A DNA stretch of 64,000 nt from assembly GCA_921293015.1 (NCBI GenBank), contig OV121088.1, positions 32,091,645 to 32,155,644 of the forward strand. The letters are read 5' to 3'. The DNA is from Phorcus lineatus. Taxonomy: Eukaryota; Mollusca; Gastropoda; Trochida; Trochidae. Below the pieces are notes generated by a model, which was given only the letters and a program-made list of their open reading frames with translations, made no database searches and was not told the origin of the DNA. A program made the translations under genes and the position numbers. Shown here piece after piece: positions 10,301 to 22,486 of this stretch. The first letter of the stretch is position 1. Every line of letters starts with the position of its first letter.

Positions 10301-12699
10301 CAATAATTCTTTTTTTAAATTTTTTAAAAAGATAAATTTTGAAGGATATGAAAAAATTCATCATTTAGAGTGCCAATGTTTCATGATATTGGTTCTATGA
10401 TGGATGTTATTAAGGGTATTAGACGGTCTTTGATTATTTCGCTGATAAAAGAAAATTAGTTATCCAAAATTCACCACTTGTCATAAATTCTATAGGGAAT
10501 TAATGTGATCCACACATGTTATAACAGCTGGTAAGATCCAAATTGGGTTCCCAGGCATAGCTTTGATAAATAAACAAACTTCAGGATTGTGTAAAATAGA
10601 ATTATTGACATTAAAATTTAGTTCTTATTCTTCTTGATTAACTATTGGAAAGCAAAACTTTACCAAATAGAATTTACCAAATACGCCGCTTTTGTAAAAC
10701 TATTTACAATGCAAATATTAGAATATGAAAACTAAATAAATCATTTACACAAAGTTATTTTTAACAGGAATTGAAACATTTAAACAGGTTGAACCAAAAG
10801 TCTAATCTCCCGAGTTGTTTCGAAGTTGAAATTGTCTGAGAGCACAAGACTAAGGATAAAAATACTTGGCTAGACAAAGATAGATATGACTCTATACTCT
10901 ACACAATTCATATCTATATGATTTTACAGATACTTGGCTAAATGGAATCTGTTTTGGCAATATAAATTGAGAAAAGAAATTGCTCAAATAGCCAATAGTT
11001 ATTTTGATCCATGTTATACACCTTACTGATAAATGAAAATTGAGCCATTTGAGGTATGTTTATTTTTATCAAAGCTTTGCCGATTGGTCACATCTATTGC
11101 AGGGGACGTTGCTAGTAGCTATCACTCACTCTGGAGAGAATAAGTTTCCCCTCCGGATCCTTTACTTCCACTAACATACCAATACCAGGTGCAACTGGCA
11201 TGTAATCTTTTACATTGTGGTCATACGCCTGAACCTTGTATCTGCCTGTAAACAAACGGATCAATAGCATCACACGAGCACAGCACAAGTCCTGAGTGAA
11301 GGGAAACTTTGGTAATCAAGTTTCAAGAGAATATAGCTTTAGCCTTGATTGTTGTGTAGGCTTTTGAAAAGAGAACAGATACATCAAGCGCTTATCTGTA
11401 AAAATAACGACACTGGGCCGACGAAATTAATTACTAGAGGAATGGAATTAGTTAAATAAAATCAAAAAGGGCTCCTCATAAATGTCTACACAATTTTGAA
11501 TGATTGGAAAATCATAAGAGTTAATTGCAATAAACTAATCAGAGATTTCACAATAATTATTTTAACCACACTAAATCACTTTAGCAGCTCACAATACCAA
11601 TAAATTCATCATCTCTTGAAAGTTGAAATATCAAAGTCTTCCTTCATATGGACCAACAAACACATGCATTGCATATGGGTATGAACATGGTTAGTCTCCC
11701 ACATTCATGCTTGTCAATCTCTATACATGTAAACCGTGGATGAATCAGACATCCATATCTTACCCTCGATAGCACGACTTTATCCTCCGGGTCCCTAACT
11801 TCTACATGCATTCCTAGCCCATAGACAGTCGGGACATAGTCATTTACATTTCTATCAAAGATTTCAACTTTGTACCTTCCTGAAAAATTCAAGTTCATTC
11901 TGTTATTTCTTGCACATAATTATCCTTATAAATGTATTAAATGCTTGTGTTAATAAGCAATGGAATTTACTTTAACTCAAACATATTCTTACAAGAAGTA
12001 AATTTTACAGGAAGGAAATCTGGAAATGTGAAGTTAACATTTAGGAAGAGTGTTTGAATGATGAATATGTTTATAATCATTTGATGCACTTAGACATGAA
12101 GTGTTAAATTGCTTTAGATTAGAAAATTATGTTCAATTTAAACTTTAAGCTTAAATCAATAAAGAGATTGAAACCATATCCATCCTGCAACAGTCGACAC
12201 AATGAAATCAAATATATTATGTAATTGAAGATTACTTATTAAAAAAATTCGAAAATATTGAAAGGGAACCAATCACAATATTTAATTTGTGTGTTTAGAC
12301 TTGTCTTTGACAAACTTTTTCATGCTAAATATGTTCTGTCAAAACATAATATTGATGCGTTTGCAATGAAGATTATCCCTCACTTTCATTTAACACCAGT
12401 CACTGATTACTCTCATTAGATAATTTACGAAGCAGATGAAAAGTAATATCTTTTGGTTGATTGTAACATTAATGACGTGTATATTTCCCTTTCGACGAGT
12501 TGGACAAGGACAGCCGGTAACTTTACACATGAGTTTTTCCCGCTTACTACACCATTATCTGTAACTTACCAACAACCATTGTTTCGTCTGGGATTTCTTC
12601 TATGAAACATTTTTTCTCTGTTTCACCTATGTGGAAATATAAACCAGAAGCAATTGAAAATGTTGCTACAGATATCAGAAAATGTGCAGTCCACGCCAT
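7158..12699 (-). CDS. TMED9: TMED4/9-like p24 cargo receptor (p24-alpha), complete, with alternative exon 2
   Basis: Five-exon coding sequence on the minus strand, 215 aa: 12699-12570, then exon 2a (11879-11764) or 2b (11245-11130), then 8748-8644, 8181-8035 and 7307-7158. Residues 1-20 form a signal peptide. [20 protein letters not shown] is the p24-alpha N-terminus. The GOLD domain has Cys31 and Cys103 (the expected disulfide) and an N-glycosylation site at Asn107. A coiled coil ([20 protein letters not shown]) follows, then the transmembrane helix [20 protein letters not shown]. The tail FFEAKKLV carries the diphenylalanine and dilysine-type signals that bind COPII and COPI coats. Family members cycle between ER and Golgi and select secretory cargo. 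All borders are GT/AG and all phases agree. The unusual point is two intact versions of exon 2. The TMED9 symbol is by resemblance; TMED4 is an equally valid co-orthologue. Confidence 0.93.
8035..8181 (-). CDS. TMED9: TMED exon 4: coiled coil
   Basis: 147 nt, 49 codons, phase 0/0, between acceptor TTGTTGCAG and donor GTACGT. Encodes [15 protein letters not shown] followed by a leucine-rich coiled coil ending EQNYQR. The coiled coil mediates p24 hetero-oligomers in this family. Confidence 0.93.
8644..8748 (-). CDS. TMED9: TMED exon 3: C-terminal half of the GOLD domain
   Basis: 105 nt, 35 codons, phase 0/0, acceptor ATGTTTCAG and donor GTAAGT. Encodes [20 protein letters not shown] followed by NST, with the second disulfide cysteine and an N-glycosylation sequon. 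Confidence 0.92.
9433..9910 (+). mobile_element. TTAA-bounded MITE, copy A (478 bp), in the TMED intron
   Basis: Terminal inverted repeats are TTAAAGAGCCACTCTGTGA at the left and TCACGGAGTGGCTCTTTAA at the right, with TTAA at both outer ends. The interior has no open frame. Full-length relatives lie at 39340-39816 and 55327-55803. TTAA at both ends fits a piggyBac-type target duplication, but TTAA could also be part of the inverted repeat. Confidence 0.85.
11130..11245 (-). CDS. TMED9: TMED alternative exon 2b (mutually exclusive candidate)
   Basis: 116 nt, entering in phase 1 and leaving in phase 0, with acceptor TGTTTACAG and donor GTGAGT. It encodes the segment [20 protein letters not shown] ... 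[14 protein letters not shown]. The other version lies 518 bp upstream in transcript order and has the same length and phases. They share 24 of 39 residues (G from the split codon included), and each matches the human p24-alpha segment (YRTQLYDKQ ... GMFVEVKDPEDKVILAR). No stop or broken splice site is visible. Confidence 0.88.
11764..11879 (-). CDS. TMED9: TMED alternative exon 2a (mutually exclusive candidate)
   Basis: 116 nt, phase 1 in and phase 0 out, acceptor GAATTTTTCAG and donor GTAAGA. It encodes [20 protein letters not shown] ... [14 protein letters not shown], the same GOLD-domain strands as exon 2b. Including both exons would add 232 nt and shift the reading frame, so only one can be used per functional mRNA. 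Confidence 0.9.
12570..12699 (-). CDS. TMED9: TMED exon 1: signal peptide and start of the GOLD domain
   Basis: Begins at ATG 12699-12697 (context AAGATGG, favourable) and encodes [20 protein letters not shown] then [11 protein letters not shown]. It ends in phase 1 at donor GTAAGT. The 5' UTR lies to the right (12700 upward); no TATA box is evident. Confidence 0.93.
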
Positions 12700-12759
12700 C
12701 TTGCCACTTGTAACAGGAAATGATTTTCGCTTCTGCGCAGAGCACCTGCCACGTTGGTG

Positions 12760-15700
12760 AGGGAAATCCCGATTATCCAGTTTTAGTAAGCTGGATAATT
12801 GACGTGGATATTTTACGACCGCATAGCAATAGCAAATCTTTCTTTTGATTTTTTAATGTTTTATTTGTCAATACAATGTACGCATACAATTTATCAGCTT
12901 TGTATTAGTATACCTATAGCCAGAGAAACATATTGAAACTTATCCACTGATTTTAAACCACTACGTATCTACGACTTTTAATATTTTTGAAGATTGATTA
13001 TGTTACAAAGTAATTATTAGTATTAGTAACGAGTTTTATGAATTTCCAACTTCTTTATTGCAAGCTAAACTGCGACTTTAGTGTTGACGCTTACACCATT
13101 ACCAAGAACGTTTTGACTATCAAACCTTCTTAAAAGATCATTTTCTTTGGTATAACGGTTCTTCTGCTTTCTCAATAGTCATCCTGTACAGCAATGTTGC
13201 GAACAATTTGAGAAACGTTTTTCTTGTAACTATACAGGAAGCATATTAATTGTGGGATTCAGAAATCATTTCTCCAGTTATAATTTGATATACTTTATCT
13301 AGTAAACGTCTTGACCATAACAATATCTTTCCAAACACAAGCATGATTGAATGTGTAGTTTTAAAAAAACTGGTCGGATTCTTTGGAAATTTTTGTGTAC
13401 GAGTTACAAGAAGCGTACGTAAAATGTCATGGCTCGCTGAGATGTATCCCGACTCCTTATAAGCTACATTCGTGTTAAAAATGTAATAATTCTTGTTATG
13501 AATATTTTTACTTTTATAATATGCATGTATCAATGAAATTTTTTTAAATGTAAGTATTATGATAGTATTATTGCAGGAAGAAAGCCCGCAACATCAATGT
13601 GGCTATGTATTGCGGCAAAATCTGGGAGCTTCGGCTGGAACTAGCTTATTAGAACCATTGGTGATGCTGCGCTGAAATTCAGTTTAGCATTGTACCCAAA
13701 CCTTACTGCGTGTAGAACAGTTCTCTACTGCAAACAGGGTTGCCGAGCAGCTGGCGTGATTCGAACCGATATCGACGTTTCGTGCTTCAATTTAATTTTC
13801 TTAGTGGCACGTTCTGATGCTAAAAATAAGAATATTTGACATTTCAGAGCACATTTAGTTAAAATGTAATTTGATCTTTGCTTGTTCACTGGTTAAAATG
13901 GTTTGAAAGGTGAAAGTTAAAGCGGTACAAATGACGGCATTCATAGGCCCCATAACAGTTTAACTCTAACTTTAAAACCGTTTAAATGCCATTGAATATC
14001 AATGTTTTTGTCACAATTCAAACTTAGAGACAATATTTGTTTTTGGGTATGAAAAATCGACACGTTTGACGTTATTTGTAAGATTTCAAGATTTGTAAGG
14101 CAAAAGAAGATACCGCAAAGATTTGAAACAGTTAGTTTAAATTATGATAAAATCCATGGAACAATGTAACAAGCGAATATAAATTCATAAATTTCTTATC
14201 ACTTAGTACTTTGAATGTATCGTACTTATTCTATTCATATATGATATCTTAGGACAACTACGACGTCAATGAGAAAAGCCTATTCTAAATCAATAATCTC
14301 AGTATAGAGCAGAATATGGACAACTTCAATTCTTTTGGTTGGATACATATAATGTAGACTACATTGTTCAACTATGAACATTCTAAACCATCTGATCCTC
14401 GGGTTGGAATTCAATGATTACCTTAAGAAACCACTTTAGAGGTATTAAATAGCGTTCCGAAACCTAAGGGTCCCACAATAAAACATATTGTTCTTGCACT
14501 TTTTAATGGAATCCAGAAAGCCTTTCTCTAGCTCAAATGGAAAACAAACTTTTCTCAAAAAACACGATTGCTTTCGTTTGGGATTCAGCACCTGTTCAAT
14601 ATCTTGACCGGAAGTTCTTTTTTTCAAATGCCCACTGGCAATCGAGACCATCTGGTCGTCCGAAATGACCACGCCCTAAATCACAAAGACATGGTAATTC
14701 TGCATACTTCGGGTTCACAACCCTTTATTCTGGTCACGTGTCCGAGATTTGTACCGAGGCAGGTATTTGCTCTCTTTGATAAACTGGTCACTTTGAAGCG
14801 CAACGATCACGCTCCCGACTACATTTGAATGGTAATTTATGTGTCTGTATATCCGCTGAATACTTGCTTTAAAGTTAGGGAATTTGTTGTTGTCGTTACT
14901 TAGTGTTATGATTGTATTGAATTGTTATCAAAGTTACTCTATTTTAAAGTAAGGAATGCGACATTGTCTTACATTTTTCAACCTCAAAATCGAAATATTC
15001 AGTTTCTTTCATTTGTGTTGAATTCATTGATTTTTTAAACCAAAAATCAACAATATTCTTAAATGATTTCCAACTTATTTCATTTGTAAAAACGCTTTAA
15101 AAATGGGTTCTTTTTTCTTATTTCATTTAAATTTATAAAACAAAATATGATAACAAGCTAATTGTAAACACACTGGCAGGAGAACTTCTTCTGTGTTCAA
15201 GGCATTTTCTGTTATTTAATACATGAAAAGTTGAAAAAAGTGTTTCATCATAGAGATTAATACTGAATTAAATGTGACACATTCCACCGTTAACTATACT
15301 TAATATAAAGTTCTGAATTGAATAAAACTTATTAATGATTTCAACTTTAATAAGACATATAATCAAAATAATAAGATTATCATATAGCCGTAGTGAATAT
15401 ATTTTAATTAAGCTACACTTTTTACGTTTTAATATTTTTCTATTTTTGATGATGACATTAACATTGAAACAAAAGGCAAAGTGTTTCTGGCGACATGGCA
15501 CAGACAGTGAGAGCTCACATATGTTAGTTTCATGACATGGCTTGAGCAAAGTTACAATAAAAAAACATAAGGTCACGTTGTATAGTTGGCGCTGATTTGA
15601 CAATGAAACCTGTTTCCTCCAACCAAACTCAATTGCTTGTCAGAGTTTAAAAGTAATTTTGACATAAATGCCGTCTTTTTTTTTATGATTTTATATTGTT

Positions 15701-18100
15701 TTTTTATCCACAGGATGAATGATTAAAATGAATGAAAGTGAAAATATGGTTTGTTTTAGCGTTTGTCTAATTAAACTTTCTCAAATGTGCTGTATATTCC
15801 GTATAAAAACATCGATTAAAATAAACGAAATGATTAATCGTATTCATAAATTTGAGGGCGTTCGGTTTTAGGGACAGTACAATAAGGCTTAATACTGAGG
15901 TTATGTTGCAACAAGGAAGGGAATAATATATCTTTATTATTAACCTGAATGAATGGTGTTTAAAGAATATCAACCTGCTTTGAGGAGTATGTTACAGACA
16001 ATAAAACTATACACCTATATTGTAAATGTATGACTTAATAGCATAGTGGCGTGGTGGTTAGCATGCTGGCCTCTCGCGTCATAGGTCGGGGTTCGAATTC
16101 AGATGAAGACGCCACTGTGATCTGGGTCTCAGGCTGTGTTTTCCCTGGGCAAGGCACTTCATTCACACTGCTTTTATTCCAGGCAGCTTTTAAAATAGGT
16201 ACCTGAAAACAGGGTGTACGGAGCAACATGATTGCGCCTGACGCTAAGTTGTAGCCTTGAAAGTTCAATTCTTTCATATTTTTGTAGAAAAAGTGACTAT
16301 ACATATCCACATTACCATTCTTAAAGATTTAAACATAGGAATACAACTAAAGTTTGCTTTAAAAGAAATCAAGAATTAGGAAATTACAATACTTCTCAGA
16401 ACATTACAAGGTCATCATTCCAAGTTGTTTAAATTTGTCATAGATGAAATAATTAAATCATATTAAAGACGCCAAAGGTAAATGGTTCCCTTATAATATT
16501 GAATATCATTTCTAAATTAATTTAGCATCCCCATATCAATTTATTATTTACCTAAAAAAATTGGCGGCGTGTACCTTTAACCACGCGACCAAGATTACTG
16601 TTAATAGTAAACCCATTACGTCATGGGTTCGTGTAACCTTTGATCTCTTGATGTGTATCACGTGACCGATCAAATAAGAGAATGTTTCGGCATGCGTGTA
16701 TGCTTTTCGTGTAAGTCTTTAATCTAATCTCGAGTCTACTCGTTATGTATACGTGCGGTGACTCATACCTATTTCAGTCATATGATAAAATGAAAAATAG
16801 CATTGGCAAGTCATTTATGTAATTATATTTAACATCAAAATATACTCAAATAAGTCCTTATGTTTTACGTTTTAATCCTTTAGGTGACTTTTTGTGAGAA
16901 TTTATTTCAAATGAAATGCATTCACTTTCTTGGACATCTCATGCTATTTTTGAGAATGAATGAAGGAGGGAAAATATCAACAATGACTTTGGTTACAATT
17001 CATTTGTTTATTTAGTTACAAAATTTATCATCGGTTTCATGACTGGTTTGGTTTATAGATATTTCATTCAGAAGGAAAAATATTGGGGACAAGTTTATCA
17101 ACATCAAATACCTCTCATGATGTCCATGAGTCTTAATAGAGGGGAAAATAAAAACGATAAAGTTTGCATTCATATTCTTAAAAATGAAAAAACAAGCATT
17201 TTTATTTCTTGAACCAGGAAATAGCGTAATGCATTCGTATGACAGACTATGTTAATATCAAAGTAATAAACCTACGTATTTATGACACAAGCGAGTACGC
17301 CTATAATTACACTATGTGCCTAGATTAACCATTACTGATCTGAATACTAATTAACCCTAGAGCATACCGGAATATATTTTAAGCAAACAATATGATTTAT
17401 TTGGGTATTTAACTAATTTTAGCTGAAAAATATGTCATTGAAATTCACGGAGAGTGTTTTAACCAAGAAATTTTTTTACTTATACTAAATATTCCAGAAA
17501 CTAATTTTAGCAAGAATATAAATTAGAATTACTTCAAGTCTATTTTACAGCAAGTCTTGTTGAATTATTCTTGAATAGATCTTTATCTATTTAAAAAAAA
17601 TATATACTAACGCTTAATTCGTTTCTTTATACCAACTTACCATGATTATGTTATGCTATTTGGAGAAAATTTCAATTCTTATGCATAAGAATTGAACTAA
17701 TAATATAGTTGATTTTATTCAACAATGGACACAATAGCTGCTCTGAATACTAAATTTTAATTTACTCGGGAGCATTCCAGTATTCGGTGTCAGCAAAAAT
17801 CTAAACTATATGTTTCAAGAAAAGTTGAATAATGTTTCTCGTGGTTTGAATTTCAGGGTTATTAAGAACCCGGAAGTGAATCGAAAAGTAAATGAAAATG
17901 GTCAAAGCTTTGTCTCTTTAATCAGCACGTGCGATGATGTTCAACAAAGCATACCATACACAATAAACAGCTCTATTTTTAGTCACACACGTTGGCGTAC
18001 AGTGGTCGATAATGAACACGTGACACGGAAATCAGTCTACGATTGGTCAAATATTAATCAATAATTTATCAGAATTAATTGAGTGAGAGCAGCGTCGTTT
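12760..18100. other. Intergenic region between TMED and HOPX (divergent genes)
   Basis: AT-rich. It contains the SINE at 16043-16300 and a repeat shared with 6325-6400 at 13565-13640. A B-box-like GGTTCGAATCA lies on the minus strand near 13760-13770. The minus frame at 14445-14672 is mildly protein-like but has no clear splice sites or homology, so I do not call it a gene. E-box motifs of the CACGTGAC type occur near 16665 and 18015. Confidence 0.5.
16043..16300 (+). mobile_element. tRNA-derived SINE with a MetaSINE-like central domain
   Basis: The A-box region (GTGGTTAGCATGC, near 16053) and the B box GGTTCGAATTC (16090-16100) form a tRNA-like pol III promoter. It is followed by CCCTGGGCAAGGCACTTCAT near 16143, which resembles the central domain of widespread invertebrate SINE superfamilies such as MetaSINEs. 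The 3' boundary is approximate. Assignment to a named family is from memory and would need a library search. Confidence 0.6.
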
Positions 18101-18104
18101 ATCA

Positions 18105-18200
18105 ACAACTGACGTCACACAGCCAACAGCTATCGGGCTAAGACGCCCGGTCTCCTTTTATACCCTAGTCAAGGACTACTGTGTTGTACCAGCATAGGAC
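18105..18200 (+). promoter_or_regulatory. Putative core promoter of the HOPX-like gene
   Basis: A perfect palindromic CRE, TGACGTCA, lies at 18110-18117. About 45 bp later comes a TATA-like TTTTATACCC (18157-18166), placing a start site near 18185-18195 and a 5' UTR of about 250 nt. An E-box AACACGTGACAC lies near 18014. No transcript data support this; it is inferred from motif spacing. Confidence 0.4.
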
Positions 18201-18436
18201 AAGTGTGTATTATACACACTGGTGATATACACCACACTACGATACACTCAACCCAGGGTTTACTTTATACGCTGGAAATCTAGGCCGAGAGCGTAGTGGC
18301 TTATACACTGCTAACGTGTCCGGACGTTTTCGCTAGTGGTCACACGTTGCTTGGGAAAGGACTTGACACCGGCGTTGTCGCCGAGTAGTGGTCAGTTTAG
18401 GCAACGACAACGACGTTGTCAGCTTGACCAGTTGGG

Positions 18437-18625
18437 ATGACCAGTGTAATGTGTAGCGATATGGCCGGAATCCAGGCTCATTTGACCCCGTCTCATCTCA
18501 TGCCGAAGATTGGTCCCGATCAGCATCGGAAACTGGAGGCAAACTTTAAGGAAAACAGGAACCCTTCTGATTTGGATGTAACTCTGATCGCGGCTGAGGT
18601 TGGTATCACGGAAGAAGACGTTAAG
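18437..18625 (+). CDS. HOPX: HOPX-like homeodomain-only protein, exon 1
   Basis: 63 codons from ATG (context GGGATGA), ending at AAG|GTAAGG in phase 0. Residues 28-63 match the first two helices and the start of helix 3 of HOPX: LEANF, then DVTLIAAEVGITEEDVK, against LEYNF and LCLIAAEAGLSEEETQ in the human protein. Homeodomain position 1 is about residue 18, so L33 and F37 are the conserved Leu16 and Phe20. HOPX in vertebrates is a small nuclear co-factor that does not bind DNA directly and acts with SRF and chromatin repressors. Methionines 5 and 9 are possible alternative starts; Met9 has a strong context. The protein totals 88 aa, against 73 in human; the excess is N-terminal. Confidence 0.9.
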
Positions 18626-20931
18626 GTAAGGTTGATTAATATTTATATTTAGTTCATATTTTAATATCACAATTACTGACTTTCATGTTCATTTAGTTTA
18701 AACCAACTTTTCTGTCATAAATTTTGAATTAGGATATTGGTAAAAAAAATCGTATTTGGAGGATTCTTTGGTAATAATTGTTTTTGTTGTCATTCTCTAG
18801 GTTCTTTAAGTTTTAATCCTTGTTAAACCTATGTTATTTTAGTTATGAAATTCGTTACTTGCTTATTTTCATCTTTTGTTGTCTATATAAGTGGTCAGCT
18901 ATATAGTTATTGTTATGGTGCTAATATCCAATTAATGTTGTATTTTTAAGAGTGTCATCGATTATAATTTTTTGTTCTTAATCAGATTTTTTACTTCTCC
19001 ATGATTCTGTTCTCTAAGGAAAAAAGATAAATTGTTTTATTTTGCAGTTAGGCCATTTTTAACATGTTTATTGTCAGTTTATTTCGGGTTATAAAAGCTT
19101 CGAGTCTTCATTTGGCAATGGTATGGCCCCTCTCACTGTTGCGTTGCGTAGAGAACAGTATGATTCAACTCACCAAACTGAGTTTTTTCGTCTTTTATTT
19201 CTTTGCTCAAACGATATTTAGTTCCGGATACTTTCTTTTACAGTCTCTATACGGCGGTTTCACCAATGACAACATGCCGTCATGGTATTAGATATAGTTA
19301 ATAGAAAAATACGTTAACCATTCACATCATTGAAGTTTATAGTATAAAATTTTATTGAAAAGAACACAATGCACTGTCAAAGCCAGCGATCACAAATCGT
19401 CTCAAATGAAACACTCAATACATGCGTTAAGCTGTCATAGTACATGCTATCTCTAAAAAAGCTATTTTGTTTTCATTCAAACCCATGGTTCATGGATTTT
19501 GCTATGGAGAAGGATAAACCCCTTCTAATGGCATGTGAAACAAACATGACAGCTATTATGTTGTATATGTATGTTACGTATACAACGTTTAAGGGGCTAT
19601 TGGTATGTGCAAAGTCTTGTGTTATGAATTTCAAGCCAACACTAACATAAAAATAGCGCATGCGGAGTGTACAGGTAAATAGTACAGATTATTTATATCT
19701 AAGCACTTCAGCGACGTTGTGTGTGAGCGGTCCAACCTACAAAGGGGTATGATTTTTCATGCTTTTAATGGGGAACGTTTTTCATGCTGTTTCGTTTACA
19801 TCTGCTTTTTGTGACAGTGCTCAAATATGAAACATCGAATGAATTGCGAACATTAAATGTCTTTTCTTACATACATGCATACCATTGGGATGTATTGACG
19901 CAATAAATGCTTTATACCGAGCATATTATATGCTCGTAACCCAGTAATTTTATAAACATCTTAAACTGGAGTTTAGGAAATCAAATATGTGTATAAGGCT
20001 ATTTAGATCACTGTAGGACTGTCGCTCGTATTTTGGATTACCGATTTGATTGATCAGTTGAAAATCGTCCTTCATTTTGTTACTCGATGTAGCCTCTCTT
20101 TAAATACAATGCAACATCAAAGGAACACCGGTCTTATCATGCATCATAAGGTATCCATTTTCATACCCTTTTACTACATAAGATATACTTAATACGACAT
20201 ATAGCTGAAGTATACTGATATTTCTTTATATTTTTTATAACTTTGATAACAGTAAATGATAAAATTATTTAAAAGAATCATGTCTTATTACGAGACCGTT
20301 GTTATGTACTTTTTGCTGTGATCGAACACGACCGACTCTTTTCATATAAACACGACTTACAGCGACATTAAGTGCTTTATCATGATATCTCATTTAGCTT
20401 TGCTACATGCCAAATACCATACACGTTGCTCTATATTCACTTAGTGACTTACCCGATTTGTGTATCTCCCAAAAATGCAAAATTTATGACTACTTGTTGT
20501 TTTCAATGAAAATGAATAACGGCTATAATGACGTATATCATTTTGCTACTTCTCTTTCAAGCCTCCTTATAAATGGCGAGTGTCAACTGTCAAAAATATG
20601 TCCCATTATCGTAATAACGTTAATCGAACATGCAAAGAATCATGCTGCATGCTTTCATCGTGTTTTGTATATTTCAACACCAACGTCTCTGTATTCGCCA
20701 TGCTAAGAGGTATTCTGCACGCTTTCCACGTGTTTTGTTTACACTGGGCGACAGCTGATTGATTGAAAACAACCACGTTAACCTTATTACCAAACATCAA
20801 AGAGACCGCTGTAGATGAAAGAGAGACGTCAAAATAAGATGACATCAGTCACATAAAGATTTTTTTGTGTACTCATACATTTGAAAAGGTACATTCAATG
20901 TCTAAGAGTATGTGACGACCGCGAATCATCT

Positions 20932-21158
20932 CCAAGAGCCACTCCGTGAGTTGTTGGAATCATATATGCCAAACTTAATCAATGTTGTCATTTGATCGCT
21001 AAGTATCGACTTTTACCGAAAAGACACATTTTAAAGCTTATTGCTTTTCTACAGTGACAATATGAAGGTAGAACGTCGCAATTATGATTACCACATATGA
21101 CGTTTAGGTTCGTATCAAAGGTAAATAATATGTTATGAAAATCAGGGAGTGGCTTTAA
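20932..21158 (-). mobile_element. TTAA MITE, copy B (internally deleted, about 227 bp)
   Basis: AAGAGCCACTCCGTGAGTTG at the left and GGGAGTGGCTTTAATT at the right are the family termini in reverse orientation. Roughly 250 bp of the interior is missing: the sequence jumps from CGCAATTATGATTA to CCACATATGACGTTTAGG. Confidence 0.75.
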
Positions 21159-22486
21159 TTAAGTACAAAATGAGCTGTAAAAAGATCTAAAAATGTTCTT
21201 CATTTATTGTTAGGAATAAATTTGTCCATGTTTTCACCGGTCTATATCTTATGAACATCGATCAAGTTTTTTAAAGGGGAGAATTGAATTTCGCGATTCA
21301 TTTTGAAATGTTAAAAATGCCACAATTTCCTTTGAAATAACATCAAAGGCATTTATATTGCACATGAAAGTCCTCAGAAATCGATAAACTAAATCACCTC
21401 ATGCTGATCACGTGACCAATTCACATCACGCAGGTATATAGTCAGTCATATGAGAAAGCAGAACAACATAAACGAAAGTAAAAAATGAATTTACATGTCA
21501 AGTAATAAATAGACACCATGCTGGCAGATTTATTCTTTTGTAATAACTGCCTTTATGAAAACACAATGAAAGATCACGACCCGATGAATTCTTTAAATAT
21601 TTGATGATGTATTATAATTTTGTTTGCTTGTGACTCAACTTTATAAATATTCAAGCGTTTTTTATGTACATAATGATACCTTGATTCAATGTTGTTTTAC
21701 CGTATGTCATGTCATGCTAAAATGAACTTCCTATCATTGTCTGTGATTTGATGGGTATTTTCTTTATGCCCATTGACACGGTACGATTACTTACACGTGT
21801 ATTGTGGTTTCTGTCAATTATCCACATATAGTGTACTCGAAATGTCTAAAATTGTTATATCGATATAATTTTATCGCATCAAATTGGAAAACAGCATATT
21901 TTACTTTATCCTGGCTTTTAAACATCATCAAGATAACGTACACGGTTTATACAAAAGTAAAAGGTGTTAGATGTATTTCCTCTCTGAATCTTCTATCTTA
22001 CTATAGCCAATATATCGCAATTGAACATAACCAAACAAATATATTAATTAGATTTGATCAAATATGCATGCATTTTGTTAACTTTAAAATGTCATATAAG
22101 AGTAATATGATATGTTAGATATATTTGATTACAAGTACGCATGATTTATCTTAACGATTGCATTGTCACGTGACACTGAGTGTCCTTGGCAAGGCTACTT
22201 CTGAATGTGAAAACTTTCTTTGAAGAACAGATGAAAACTGAGACTAAACTAATTATGAAATATTTCAATAATTCACTGTTCCTTCATCTATACTATCCTT
22301 TTCTTCTTGCTCTTCATTTCAAAGCAAGACTTGCTTTATGTATACCTCGACGGTTTCATATGCGCCTATTTAATACACAGACATGAAGCAGGACTAACCA
22401 CATGTGTATGTATTTCAATGTCCAATGATATTTCATGCGTATGAACAACTTGATAGAAACACGAACTTCTGCTGTAGAACTACTAT

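Noticed and set aside
14445..14672. Minus-strand frame with SIASGHLKKRTSGQDIEQVL
   Set aside because: Mildly protein-like but without clear splice sites, start context or homology.
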